Shown: positions 39,001 to 49,469, counted from the first letter of the stretch. The stretch is DNA of 64,000 nucleotides from Opisthocomus hoazin (GCF_030867145.1 NC_134429.1:20383115-20447114); one strand, 5' to 3'. Notes: generated by a model from the letters alone, not told the origin. Made by a program: numbers and translations.

Positions 39001-42000
39001 ATCTTACTTGTGAGAAACCCTACAAACTTGGAAGCCAGAAAGCGAATAAAATATCAATTAAACAAATAACGTGACTTTTGAGTAGTCAGGACCAGCAATT
39101 AGATGAGAATGTAAGTTGTTTGTAACTCTTAAGTTGTCTGGAAAAGTCGCTGAATGTAACTTGATGTGTCAGCTACAATAAGAGTTGAAATGTTTTTCAG
39201 ACTGTAGCCTTTCTGACAAGTGATGAGCTTCGAGCTTAGTAAATATTTGCGGAACATAGCTGAGAGCGAGCTGTGAAAAGGCTGTAAAGGTGTATGTGTG
39301 GGTGTGTCGGAAAGATTGAGAGCATGGTGTCTTCGGATTCAAAAACAAATTATTTCAGTTCTGTCTGCCTCCCTTTCTATGATCACCCAAGCATTACTCT
39401 GCTATTCTTACTGTATTTTCCTTTAGGTTATTTAGACAAGGTTTTATGGGTATGAAAACTTCCTTGGATGTCAGAAATCTGCTTCTAGAACTATATAACT
39501 GCATTCCTGTGAGAGCTTCAGTGTTTTTGTGGTCTGGCTGCGTGTTAATACTGACTGATTTTTATCTATATATTACATGCATTATTGCTATAACCAGAGG
39601 CCTGTTTCATGCACCACAATGCTCTTCTGCAACCTATATACAAGCAGAACAAAAACATACTCCCTGAACCACAGAGCCTATAATACACCTTCATATATAA
39701 AAAAAGAGCAAGTATAAGGCAGGACGGGTAATCCTCTTAATTTTCCATTAGCTAAAGCATTATTTTTTAGAAGCCTGTCTGGGTAGTGTCATTCTGATAA
39801 AGGACATACACAGACGAAGTGGTGAATCTGAATCTGCTCTTAGTCAACAATCCAGCGTCCCATACGCATTTCAAAACTAACATTTTTGTGAAATTAGAAA
39901 TAAAAGAATCCCGAGGATAACATTCTTGGTTCTAGCCCAAGAATGCTGCTCAGCTATGGTTTTCTTCCTGATATTGTGTAGGATTCACACTTATGTTGCA
40001 CAGCTTCGAGCAATACATGGTTTTCATGTGGTAATTCTGAGAGACTTCAGCCTTTGGACTGAGCGCTGGGGACGGGCCTAGATGTAACATTGGAACAGAA
40101 CCAAGTGGAGTATTTGGATTTGGACAAAACTTTTCAAGATTTAAAAAAAAAAAAAAAAGTTTCTGTTCTGCAGGAACATTCCCTGGCTGCACTGACGAGC
40201 TCTTGCTTTCTCAGTTTTAGACCCAAAGAGCGCATATAGGCACTCATCTCAAAGATGATGTAGCTCAAAGTTCCTGCTGCTCCGTCCCTACCTGTGAATT
40301 ACCTAACTCTGGTGGTGACCCTGGGGTCTGACTAGGTCTTGGCGTCTCCTTGCAGTGGTGCAGCTACCTGTGCTTACAAGTAAAGCGTGAGGGGCAGAAG
40401 CTGACTGTAGGGCAGTGCTGACAGCACGCCTCTGAGGCTCGAGACAGCGGCCGGGAGGAGCGGCACGCCGCACGGGACACGCAGCAGATCAGCTCTGCTT
40501 TGCGCTCACGGCTTGCTCAGGAGTGTCTGAATCTGGGAAACGTTTCCCGTGAATGTTTAATTGCTGATGTGAGCCTGAAAAATATTTAGATTTTGGAACT
40601 GCATTCCCACAGATAAGCCCTTCATCAACAAAATGCAATAGCTAGCGCTTGCTTAATGTGCACTGACTCTTCCCCATGGATGTGGATGAGACACCAGCAT
40701 TTGGACAAGTATTGTTAATACCTGAATTCTGATTTGCCTGAACTCATAAAGCAAGATGTAGAGCAGATCTCTCAAATCCTTTCTGTATGCAAGCAATAAA
40801 ATTCTGCATAGCTCAATATTCTGATACAGTAACTCCTACCCTAGAACTTAGCTCTGTTTGGGGTTTTCTTTTTTCCTCCCTCCTGTCTTCTGAGCCAGTA
40901 GAATAAACATAAGCAACTTTCTGCATACCAAATGCTCAGAGATTTCACCTAACACTGGAACAAACACTGGTAACATACAATTGCTGGTAGCAAAAGGAGT
41001 AAACAAAAAGGCTTTTTCTCATGAATTATTGCGCAGAGTTGTGCAGTGTGGTGCTTGGAAGTGTTGAAGAAAGCGGTTCACTGCAGGCAGGGGATGCAGA
41101 GACAATGTAAGGAGAAAACAAACCCTTGCTTCAGTTTTGCTATTTATAGGTCCCAGTTTTATTCTCCGGTGTTTTAGCAAAGCTCTGAATCCAAGAGGCA
41201 TTCATGGAAATGACACACGTGAGGCAGGCGCTGCTACCAGTCATGCTGATTGCTTCACAGAATTTTTAAATAGGGCTCTGCATTTGGTGTGCTAGTGCAA
41301 AAACTTAGTTCTGTGAGTAAGCACGCTCTGCAGCTAACGTATTTAGGCAAAGCGCCTCAGAGCAGTATGCCTCAGTGTCAGGTTCCTGGCAAGACATTCG
41401 CATGAAAGTCACTGAACCAGATCTCACCTAGAGATCAAATTGCCTGATATAATACTAAAAAAAGCCTCCCTTTCCTCAGCAGCACACTGGCTTTTTTTTT
41501 TTTTTTTTAAAAAAAAAGCTTTCCCTCTGTAATAAGTAATCTCCCCTTTAGATCTGCTAAGCAGCTGCTGCTTTATAACTCCTGGCAATAATGCATCCTG
41601 ACTCAGGTTCCTATAAAATAAGGATATGCCAAGCCTTATAGCCAGATGCACACAGACAAGACACCTTCCCCTCTAAAACAGTGCAACATTTTTTTTACCT
41701 TCGTCAAAACAATGGTGAATTCCATAAAATGCATAGAATTAATTAAAAACAATAGAATCTTACATCACATAATTATAAAATGAAATAAAACCCAACATAA
41801 TCCTCTCTGTGCATGAGCCTGGAACAAGACAGAGAGAGACAAGTCCCTCACAGAGGTGACCGCACTGTCTCCCTCTGTTTTTGTTTTCATTTAGCTCTGC
41901 AAAAAGACTTGTATGTTGTTTGCGGGGGAAGAGAAGAATTATTCGCAGGTTCCTTACCTCTGCTGCTGGCATACAGGATCACCAGGGCGACCACTGCACA

Positions 42001-42111
42001 AGTCATGAGGAGCAGCAAGACAGTCAGACCGATCGCCACAAAGCTCCAGGATTTCTTCCCAGATTTTGTTGATTTTTCCACAATATCCATTTGACTCTCT
42101 GATTTCCCCAT
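14912..42111 (-). CDS. MMEL1: MMEL1 (neprilysin-like zinc endopeptidase), complete, 22 coding exons, 753 aa
   Basis: Twenty-two exons (listed separately), all GT-AG and all in phase, join to 2262 nt including TAA. The product is a type II membrane protein of the M13 (neprilysin) family that cleaves small peptides extracellularly or in the secretory lumen. It has a cytoplasmic N-terminus starting MGKSES, a membrane helix (about 25-48), a short stalk and the M13 ectodomain. The zinc site is complete: HEITH at 587-591 gives two His ligands and the catalytic Glu, and GENIAD gives the third ligand E650 and D654. The substrate-binding N546-A547, H715 and R721 are present, and the C-terminus is CRVW. 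All lie exactly four residues after the human neprilysin positions. Several N-glycosylation sequons are visible (MNES, NKT, NAT, NWT, NFS, NYT). The start region resembles MME itself, but position between TNFRSF14 and TTC34 and the ectodomain sequence favour MMEL1. The length fits the family (about 750-780). Confidence 0.95.
15438..15514 (-). CDS. MMEL1: MMEL1 coding exon 21 ([11 protein letters not shown] block)
   Basis: Acceptor TTATCTAG, donor GTGGGT, 77 bp, phase 0 in and 2 out. It encodes [11 protein letters not shown] and [13 protein letters not shown]. The His and Arg match H711 and R717 of neprilysin. Confidence 0.95.
16424..16519 (-). CDS. MMEL1: MMEL1 coding exon 20
   Basis: Acceptor ATTTCTAG, donor GTAAGA, 96 bp in phase 0. 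It encodes [18 protein letters not shown], a conserved M13 block. Confidence 0.95.
18800..18865 (-). CDS. MMEL1: MMEL1 coding exon 19 (third zinc ligand)
   Basis: Acceptor TTTTACAG, donor GTAACT, 66 bp in phase 0. It encodes [17 protein letters not shown]. The Glu of GEN is the third zinc ligand and the Asp of IAD orients the catalytic site in this family. Confidence 0.97.
19426..19559 (-). CDS. MMEL1: MMEL1 coding exon 18
   Basis: Acceptor TTCATACAG, donor GTAAGT, 134 bp, phase 1 in and 0 out. It encodes [18 protein letters not shown] and [17 protein letters not shown], with two N-glycosylation sequons. Confidence 0.96.
19750..19855 (+). repeat. MIR-like ancient SINE fragment in an MMEL1 intron
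   Basis: The stretch GAACTGAGGCTCAAAGAGA followed by an ACTTTGCC block and later TTCTCAGATCTCTGG follows the 3' half of MIR in order. It is diverged and its ends are approximate. Confidence 0.5.
20426..20545 (-). CDS. MMEL1: MMEL1 coding exon 17 (HEITH zinc site)
   Basis: Acceptor TTTTTGCAG, donor GTGAGA, 120 bp, phase 1 on both sides. It encodes [29 protein letters not shown]. The HExxH motif supplies two zinc ligands and the catalytic glutamate. Confidence 0.97.
22663..22721 (-). CDS. MMEL1: MMEL1 coding exon 16 (substrate-binding NAFY)
   Basis: Acceptor TATTTTTAG, donor GTAGGT, 59 bp, phase 2 in and 1 out. It encodes [19 protein letters not shown]. The Asn-Ala pair corresponds to N542-A543 of neprilysin, which hold the substrate backbone. 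Confidence 0.96.
25711..25814 (-). CDS. MMEL1: MMEL1 coding exon 15
   Basis: Acceptor TTCTTTAG, 104 bp, phase 0 in and 2 out. It encodes [16 protein letters not shown] and [10 protein letters not shown]. The GTAAGT donor after GATGT is chosen because it alone keeps the frame into exon 16. Confidence 0.93.
26042..26125 (-). CDS. MMEL1: MMEL1 coding exon 14
   Basis: Acceptor TTCTTCTAG, donor GTAAGT, 84 bp in phase 0. It encodes [15 protein letters not shown], close to human REQIGHPDYILEE. Confidence 0.95.
26788..26886 (-). CDS. MMEL1: MMEL1 coding exon 13
   Basis: Acceptor TATTTTAG, donor GTGAGA, 99 bp in phase 0. It encodes [19 protein letters not shown]. Confidence 0.95.
27170..27298 (-). 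CDS. MMEL1: MMEL1 coding exon 12
   Basis: Acceptor CATTGCAG, donor GTATGT, 129 bp in phase 0. It encodes the motifs [15 protein letters not shown] and [13 protein letters not shown]. Confidence 0.96.
27524..27617 (-). CDS. MMEL1: MMEL1 coding exon 11
   Basis: Acceptor CCACACAG, 94 bp, phase 2 in and 0 out. It encodes [19 protein letters not shown]. The donor AAG|GTATTT is weaker than the others of this gene. Confidence 0.93.
28125..28261 (-). CDS. MMEL1: MMEL1 coding exon 10
   Basis: Acceptor CTGCCTAG, donor GTAAAG, 137 bp, phase 0 in and 2 out. It encodes [13 protein letters not shown] and [13 protein letters not shown]. Confidence 0.94.
28521..28610 (-). CDS. MMEL1: MMEL1 coding exon 9
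   Basis: Acceptor GTCTTCAG, donor GTAAGT, 90 bp in phase 0. It encodes [19 protein letters not shown]. The junction with exon 8 makes an NAT sequon. Confidence 0.94.
28797..28931 (-). CDS. MMEL1: MMEL1 coding exon 8
   Basis: Acceptor CGTGCAG, donor GTGAGT, 135 bp in phase 0. It encodes [19 protein letters not shown] and ends in ELETEIAN. Confidence 0.95.
31219..31284 (-). CDS. MMEL1: MMEL1 coding exon 7
   Basis: Acceptor CCTTCAG, donor GTAAGT, 66 bp in phase 0. It encodes [18 protein letters not shown], a strongly conserved M13 block. Confidence 0.95.
31981..32099 (-). CDS. MMEL1: MMEL1 coding exon 6
   Basis: Acceptor TTACCAG, donor GTAAGA, 119 bp, phase 1 in and 0 out. It encodes [18 protein letters not shown] and SSRHIIY, very close to human MMEL1. 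Confidence 0.95.
32651..32746 (-). CDS. MMEL1: MMEL1 coding exon 5
   Basis: Acceptor CCTCTCAG, donor GTAATG, 96 bp, phase 1 on both sides. It encodes [15 protein letters not shown] and an NKT sequon. Confidence 0.94.
33218..33298 (-). CDS. MMEL1: MMEL1 coding exon 4
   Basis: Acceptor CCCCAG, donor GTGAGT, 81 bp, phase 1 on both sides. It encodes [12 protein letters not shown], equivalent to KARTLYRSCMN in the human protein. Confidence 0.94.
33726..33887 (-). CDS. MMEL1: MMEL1 coding exon 3
   Basis: Acceptor ATACCTAG, donor GTAGG, 162 bp, phase 1 on both sides. It encodes the family motifs [20 protein letters not shown] and [13 protein letters not shown]. Confidence 0.96.
34738..34797 (-). 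CDS. MMEL1: MMEL1 coding exon 2 (stalk, first conserved cysteines)
   Basis: Acceptor CCCTGCAG, donor GTAATG, 60 bp, phase 1 on both sides. It encodes [11 protein letters not shown], matching VCTTPGCVIAA of human MMEL1. The longer stalk of human MMEL1 is not encoded here. Confidence 0.9.
35962..35976 (+). repeat. Poly(A) tract of 15
   Basis: An uninterrupted run of A in MMEL1 intron 1. Confidence 0.9.
36340..36383 (+). repeat. A-rich (AAAAC)n-type simple repeat
   Basis: A run of A is followed by repeated CAAAA units and an AACCCC ending, in MMEL1 intron 1. Confidence 0.85.
36588..36606 (+). repeat. Poly(T) tract of 19
   Basis: An uninterrupted run of T in MMEL1 intron 1. It could be the tail of a retrocopy on the minus strand, but no source sequence is recognisable next to it. 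Confidence 0.9.
40143..40158 (+). repeat. Poly(A) tract of 16
   Basis: An uninterrupted run of A in MMEL1 intron 1. Confidence 0.9.
41492..41517 (+). repeat. T17-A9 palindromic homopolymer junction
   Basis: Seventeen T bases run directly into nine A bases, giving a perfect T9A9 inverted repeat in MMEL1 intron 1 about 440 bases from the first coding exon. Confidence 0.9.
41958..42111 (-). CDS. MMEL1: MMEL1 coding exon 1 (start, cytoplasmic tail, membrane anchor)
   Basis: It starts at the ATG of [10 protein letters not shown] and ends before GTAAGG in phase 1. It encodes a Lys-rich cytoplasmic segment and a hydrophobic helix of about 24 residues. The frame is open further upstream, but a CCTCCTCAATAG acceptor ten bases before the ATG shows where splicing from a 5'UTR exon probably enters. 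MGxxxS fits an N-myristoylation signal, as reported for neprilysin. Confidence 0.93.
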
Positions 42112-42124
42112 TATTGTAACTCTA

Positions 42125-43000
42125 TTGAGGAGGGGAGGGTAAGAAAGAATTAACAGCACAGCTAAATCAGTATAAGGATAAATGCATGACAAATCAGGGA
42201 GAAAAAGGAAGCAGAATAAAAGCAAAGACAGATAAAGAAAACTTCCAAATTATTACATGTATTTGTCCATTTGATTGTCCACAGACTTGCCAACCTCATG
42301 CTCCATCTCCTGCGCCTGCCAGGCTGGGGGCACGCAGGGTGTGCGGCTGGGGGGCTGTTCGGGACTGCACTACCCTAGGCTCTCAGCGGGGCCGTGTCCT
42401 AACCCCAGGAGCCTGCTTTGGGAAGTAGGGAAAAGTCTCATGACCAGGTTGGGCAACTCCTTTCTCCCAAACAGGGAAGGAGGGGGGAAAAGCTGCCGCC
42501 TTCCACTCCCTGCTCCGAAAAGTATCTTGCCGTTTCGAAGAATTTTCCTCTTTTTCCTCTGTGGATGGGAGTAGGTCTGCAGAGCTCTGTTAGCAGCAGT
42601 AGAATCCAAAATGAGATCCCTCCAGGTGTGAGAGCCTTTGAGCTGCGGCTGCTCCGTCCTCAGCCGAGATGAAGGGTTTGCAGAGTCGAAGGCTCCTAGG
42701 AGACGTGTCGGCTCCCAGGTCTGCGGGAGTTTGTGACCTCCTGCTTCTCGGAGCCATGCTCAAACTTCTGAGCTCAGCCGAGCGCGGTTGCCAGCTCGGG
42801 AGCGGAGGGGAGGAGGGCTTGCAGCACAGGGCTGCGTGCTCGGAGCCTGCGCTCGGCTGCAGCTCCTCGGAAGTTTCCTCTGGCTTTCCTGAAATCTGCC
42901 GCCAGGTTATCCGGCTGCTGCGCTCACCGAAGGAGCGTGAAGTCAGAGACGTGCGAACCTATTGAAATCCTCGGGCTCTGAGAGTGCTGGCAGCATTTGG
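42125..43000 (-). promoter_or_regulatory. MMEL1: Probable MMEL1 5' region (5'UTR exon and promoter)
   Basis: A splice acceptor just above the MMEL1 start codon implies a separate non-coding 5' exon upstream on the minus strand. The sequence from about 42290 to 42970 is GC-richer than its surroundings, with scattered CpG, and is the nearest candidate for that exon and the promoter. No TATA box or exact start could be fixed. Confidence 0.4.
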
Positions 43001-45984
43001 GTGCAACGTATGGGAGCAGCTTCATGTTTGAAAACACACCGAGTTACAGATTTGCTGCAGCCTCTGCACGGAATTCTTTTATGCTGCTGCTTGGAAATCT
43101 GTCTGGCAACAACTGGGAAAGGCACTGAAAGCAAAGGCAGGGTAGGCATGCAATTTCCCTTGGGTTTTATTTTATTTTTTTCCAGAACTGACTTTCAGCG
43201 AGGGGGAAGCAGGTTGGTTGGTGTGGGTTTTGGGGTTTGTTATTTTTTTTTCCCCTGCAGGCTGGTTTATTGAGCTAGCGTAACTCGTTGCCAAACTTCA
43301 CACTATATAAATCTCCAGGTTGGTACCTCTCTCGACCTGAGCACTTCACCAGCACTCCAAAGACTGGTGTGTGTTGAGGAGGCAGTGCTGAGGCAGAGCA
43401 GGGGTTTCTTGGCGGCAGCCCGCTTTGCTGGGAACCCACACGTAGACTGTTCCAACAAAGTGAACGCAGACCTGTTTCCGTGAATGGGGTAGGAAACAAC
43501 GAATGCCAGTCTCTCCTGCCAGGGGCCTAAGCCTCCTCTTCTAGTCAGTACTCTGCCTCAAAAGCCCTGTGAGAATTTGCGGCTTTTTTTCAGTCGTGTT
43601 ATCTTAAGCTTCTGTCAAGTGTGAAGGCAGCTATTCTCATCCCACCATCTGAGGAGGACTGTAAGAACTCGCAGATCTGAAAGAAATGGATGCACTTGCA
43701 GATCCTGGGCGTCCGTGTGTGAAAACTAGCTACAGAGGGGAAGGCTGCTTATAAGGACAAAGCTACAGATGTAATGATGAGATGCGTGATCTCCGATTTC
43801 TGCTTGCAGGAAGTTCTAACGTGTCAAAAGATTAGTTTCCTATGCATGTGAATGTTCCTTATTGCTGAACAGTTTTACTGTTACCTTACAACGCAGCTGG
43901 CTCTGAGGAAGGTCCACCCAGTTAAGGCCCACAATACTGCGACAGACAAGCGTCTCACAGGATTTAACGTAGCTATTCTTGTAACACGGCCATAAGATCC
44001 TGCATCGTGGTGTTCTGCCCATGTCACAGGTGCCAAGGATCTAAGGGCTCTATTCCAGCTGCTTTCTATGCACAGCTATTGCGACTAACGCGGTCTCTGA
44101 GGCTGGGAATGCTATCAGCGATTCCAACTGCCTGCTCCTCAGGGGGCAGACCCCAGCTCCCCACATAATCAAGAGATAGGGGACTTGCAAAGTCAGAAGT
44201 AACATCTGTAGTAAGTGATTTCAGCATGGCCCAAGTGACTTCATATAAGTCATACATGAGCATCAAGACTGGAGATCTCTTATGTCCCCAGAAAAATCGT
44301 AATTCCCTCAAAAAGCATTAACCTAGTTATAAAGAAAATATTTTCCTTTTTCTTTTTTTAATTCTGGGAGCAAGTGGGAACTATATCAAGAATCTTTTCC
44401 TGTACCTCTAATGGCTTCACTTCCTTGCAGAGCTGAGGAAAAGGTGCACTGTTTCCAACAGGAAGTGCAAGGAACTTTGGGTATAGCAATGGCATTGGCT
44501 TGCCTTTTCTAAAGGTTACGTTAGGCCAATCTCAGCATCAGACTGGAAAGTCAGTAGTGACAAATATTTTGTATTTTTTTTTCACTCTTGCAATTTAGCT
44601 CTGAAATAAACTGCTCGGTATTTGTAATGAAAATGCTTCCCTTGTCAGTTCTCAAGCAGGTATCAGTGATAAATGGTCTGGGTAGTGCTGAGCCTGTTTT
44701 GGGTTAGAGAATGTCAGAAAAGAGAGAAAACTGGGTTACTAAGTTTATCATGTTCCTTCAGGTCCTATTTCAAATTATTTCTTTACCTGTTTTTTACACT
44801 AAGTCAGCATGGGTGAGTGATAGCAGTGTATAACCCAAAGTAGTCATCCAGAAGTTTGCAGCTGTTGCAGAGAAGTAAAGGAAATGCTTGACTATTAATA
44901 CCATTTTCTATTGGAAAAAGTTTTTATCCTCTTAAGATCCAAATTTTGACTGATTGGCAACCACAGCACATAATTTCAGTGTCTTAGGTATATCTACATT
45001 GTCTTTAGGCTTAGGAGCGATTGTTGCAACCAATGAACAGCCCATCAGTTTGTGCTTTCACACAAATCAATTATACAGAATGTACAGAAAACAGATAATG
45101 AAATTCCATGTGCTGGACCTAAAGAAGCTGAATTGGTTGTTGTTCTTAAGCTATTGGTGAAATAAACCACCGAGCGCTTTTGCTGATGAAATACACTGGG
45201 AAAATTCGATGTGGACATTCCTGAATACTTTTGTACCTTTTAACTCAGGAAGAAATTTTTTTTTTTTCTTTTACTTCATGCATCTGTTGGCGATTCCTCC
45301 CCTAAGGAGGCGCAAGCAGAGCTAATATTAAAGGCAGTCAAGGGAGCTGTAATTGTGAACGTGAGAGTATAGACATGCAAGGGTGGGAAGACTTGAATAT
45401 TCTGTAAAAGATTTTTATGGGTGTGAAAGGATCTTGTGACCTGATACATTGCTGGTTTGTGCTGAAGTTTGTGAGGGGAGACGTGAGCTATAAAATACAC
45501 ATTGATAGACATGGAGATAGCAATACTAGATAGTATGATTTTGATTTAAGAAGAATGTGTCTTGTTTCTTCTAGATGTTTCTCTTCACAACAGTAATCTG
45601 GTAACAAGTATTCAAGTTGCTGTGCTGTAAGAAAGTTTAATTAAAAAAAAAGTGTTTCTCTTCTGTATGAGGAGAAGGACCAGCAAGTGTAAAGGATATA
45701 TTTGCAGAATCATTAATTTTTATTATCTTGAGCAGCTCTGTGTGGTCACTGAAATAGTGTAATCTGTCATTTTGACAGTTCTCCACTAGTGCACCAAGGT
45801 CGCTGTTCTGTTTGTCGCTTCTAAGGGGAAAGACCCATTTTGGTTTCTGACATGGTCTTGGTATCACCTTGTAGTCTTTATGGCAAAGGAGATCTGATGA
45901 TGCAAGTGGAAGTGGTCTCTTTTTTTCCCCTAAATCTCATCTAAATTATTATTTTTTTTTTCTTTCTGCAGTGCATTTCAGTTC

Positions 45985-46128
45985 CTTTATACCCTAATGC
46001 GGAAACTGAGGCACGGGAAAGCACTGCGACTTGTCAAAGTCACAATGGCAGTCAGTGCCTGCAGAAGTTTTCATGTTCTAGTCTTTCATCTGCTGGTCTA
46101 GTTCACAATCCATTAGACTCTGGTTTTA
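45985..46128 (+). repeat. MIR-like ancient SINE fragment
   Basis: GCGGAAACTGAGGCACGGG is followed by a GACTTGTCAAAGTCACAATGGC segment, then TTCTAGTCT and CCATTAGACTC. These follow the MIR 3' half in order, with moderate divergence. Confidence 0.65.
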
Positions 46129-49100
46129 CATATTAGCTTAAAAAGTGTAATCTCTATTTACAATAACGTGAAGGTGAACACTGACCTGGGGATTTCTTCT
46201 TCCAGAAACTCTCAGGAGGGGTTTTCAGTTATTGGAAAACATGCTCTTTTCCCAAAGCAACACAGATATAAAACATATGAAGTAATGAGGAGTTTGCTGT
46301 TTGTATTGGGCTGCTTTGAAAGGATTCTTCTCTTTTTACTTGCTTTGTAATTAAAGGAGGTTCTTCTGTTACTGGAATTTGGATTTATGAGGAGCTTGCA
46401 ATGGTAGGGTTAGAGTTTCAAAAAAGCCTCAAATCATAGATTTTTACACTTGGATCCTGGAGGGGTGGGGCCTGAGTAGGCAATCTGGGTGACTGCCTCC
46501 TTTTAGGACGTTTTTACTGTGAACTTTAAGACTCATGTATGCCTACTTACTAGACCTGCTTCCTCAGGCATCCCAAAGTGCACAGTTCTGGTATAGAGAG
46601 AGCGAGCTGGTCTGGAGTTTTCTTGGGAAAGTTTCTTGAGTATGGGAGGAATTCATGGTCAGAGAGCTCCAGCCCTGAACAGCAAATAGTCTAGCCAGTA
46701 CCTCACTTGCCCAGGGACTGTACTTGATTCAGGGCTGTGAATATTTTTTTCATATTTGCCTTGGAGATTCCGGAATAACCATGGTTGCACCTGGGACACT
46801 GCACTGTCAGAAGCTGGTATTCAGGGACACTACTGCCTTTCTCAGAAGTTTGGTTGCTGTCTTAGTTGCCTACAATGTCAAATTGACCTTCAACTCTTCA
46901 TTTAGCAAGAAATGATTTTAGAGATAAAAATTGTGAAGCATTGTGCATTTTTTAGGAAAGTTCACCTGCACCAAGATTTATAATGCATGTCTAAAACTGT
47001 CAGACTTACTATCAATATCACTAGTTTTGCTTAGTAACCGAAAGACTATGCACTACTCCAGTACTGTCAAATGTTTGTAAATGTTTTCAGTAGCCTCAGT
47101 CTAAGCAGTCGGTTCCTGAAGAGTGAAAGGGGTATTTAAGAAACTCTGATACAAAGGAGTCTAGTATACGGTTTTACCTTAAATACAGAAGACAATCTGA
47201 AGCTACAGGGCGACATTAAAAAACCAAACAACCAAGCACCTTAGCCCCCAGTAAATCAGCATGAGCGAGTGACTCCGGGACAACGGCTGGCTGCTGCCCT
47301 TTCCATTATTGTAGCAGGGATGCAGGCTACAGAGGTTAACTCACTGTGCTCAAAAAAATGGGTTTGTCTTTGAGAGCCAGGGTAACCCTGTCATCTGTCA
47401 ACTAGCATAAAAAGCCCCCAGTACAAGTATCTTCTTACAGCTAGTTGGCTACCAGATGTGTGTAGTGTAAATAACTCCTAGTAGATGCACATCTGAAACC
47501 AATTAGAATTGGGAAAACCTTGAAGTTTAGATGATGTTTCAAAACTCTTCACTCACCCTCCCTTTAGAGATAATGATCTTTTGAACATCGTCAGAAGACA
47601 AAAATATCAGACACTGGTGGTTATTAGGTATAAAAGGTATGCAGTGATTCCTGTAGTGAATTTCTAAATGCATGCACTTTGCACAGAGAAGCAGGTAAAA
47701 ACGTGAAGTTGTCTTACCTCTGTCCTGTGGAGAATGTTTTTCAGCTGCAGAGGTCAGGTGGCTTGTGTAGTTTCTGGGATGCAATTGGAATGTTTATATT
47801 TTCTGGCAGTCAGAAACAAATGCTTATTATCAGCATTGATTGCTTTAACAGGCTCTCCCCAATAATGGTCTGGCAAAGTGCTGAGCCTGCATCTCCCTCT
47901 CCCTTTCCTTGCACACTCACTCTCGCACACAGGTGGCTTAAAACGCCCAGTGAATGAAATGCTCTGCTCACAGACTTCTCGGGGAGAATTAACCCTTTCC
48001 ACCATGTATGAAATCAGTTCATTTTATATCTAGACTGGAAAATAGATTGTGCAGCAGGCATAAGCGATGCTGTCCTTAAGTGGACAAGATGATTTCCTAG
48101 CTTGTTAGCAGTTAGGAAAGTCTCTCCTATTATAGTAATTTATTCTTAGGAAAGTTCTCATTTCACATGACGTGCTTTATGTGTTTCCCAAGAGATTTTT
48201 CAAATATCTATGGCAGGAAAACTTCTTCTGGAAGGCAGTGTCTCATTTTCTGTACACTTCATTTCAGTACAGTGATGAATATTGCAATTATGTTTTTAAT
48301 GACACAACATTTTAAAATTATATGCACTTAAATGGTATGTTTTTGCATTACTTTGCTGTATGGGAAGACGGATTACAAACAAAATGAATTTAAGACATTT
48401 TACTTGACTATGGAGCACATAGAAATTTCAGCTGTAATATCTATTAAATGCACTTCTTGTATCTTGTAAATGACAGAAGATAGGTCCATTTTCCACGGAT
48501 ATTCAGACCAGTTCAAAAATTTAGAGTATATAACCGTAGTCATATGCATTTGAACACCATGTACATATAATTTAATTGAACATAGAAGACCAAACCATAA
48601 GATCCTCTTCAATAAATTGTCACACTTGATTTTGGCAAGGGTGTCCATGGTGTGAAGTTCTGAATTATCAAAATGCTTATAAATATGCTTCACATTTAAA
48701 AAACTTCCCATTTTTACCCCTACCTTACCTCTTTCTTTCATGCCCACCGACTATTAGGGCACATAGTTGTGGAAGCTAGAAGGTTTTGCATCATTCGTGC
48801 TGAAGAGGTATTGAACTTGCATCCTGACTGAACAATTGGTGGCAGTGTGGAAAGTGGCTGTGGCAGAGTCAGGAGCTGCAGGATAGAAGAAGGTAGAGAG
48901 GTCTGGTCAGTTCTTTCATGTAGTAACTGCTGGAGGTGCCTTACATCAGGAATGGACCCTGACTTTGGCGATGCAGAGAGGTACCCCACTGCCTGCTAGA
49001 AACAGATTTGGCTCCTGGCAGCACGTCTGTAGTTAGAGTTTCCCTCAGGTACCAGCTGGCTGGCATGCAGTTCACTCTCCGAAGCAGCCAGCTGTGCACG

Positions 49101-49469
49101 CAGCACAGGGTGTGCCTCTGGCATCTGGATTCAAACGTACAGCGAAGACTCTGGGGCTAAAACTTAGGCAGTGCCATGCCTATAGGGAGGTATCTACGTG
49201 TTTTGATTGTTTCTTAACCCTTGCCAACAAAGGAAACACGCAGTCTGGACCAGCAGGCTGCGTACTGTGGGGTGCCCAGATGCTTTCTTGTTCCCACTGA
49301 GGGCTGAAGCTCGGCCTTTACTTGTGCTGGAGACAGCTGTACAAATAAACAAGTGGGTGTCAGACACAGAACAGAGGGGTGACCTTTACCAGCGTCGCTG
49401 ATTGGGGAAAGGGTTTGATGAGAATCCGTAGTTCTTCTAAAATAATGTAAAATGTAAAAATAATGTCAC

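Larger units (their letters stand above)
34798..41957 (-). other. MMEL1: MMEL1 intron 1 (7.2 kb), no further exon found
   Basis: This is the largest intron of the gene. It contains several A- or T-rich simple tracts and many short open frames. I looked for an exon for the longer stalk found in human MMEL1 and saw none. Confidence 0.6.

Noticed and set aside
7210-41517. CRISPR arrays, bacterial operons or phage elements
   Set aside because: No regularly spaced repeats or prokaryotic gene structure. Homopolymer and A-rich tracts are ordinary vertebrate simple repeats.
42112-42225. Upstream in-frame extension of MMEL1 to an ATG at 42225
   Set aside because: It would put a second hydrophobic stretch before the tail and crosses a good splice acceptor. 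The MGKSES start matches the family.
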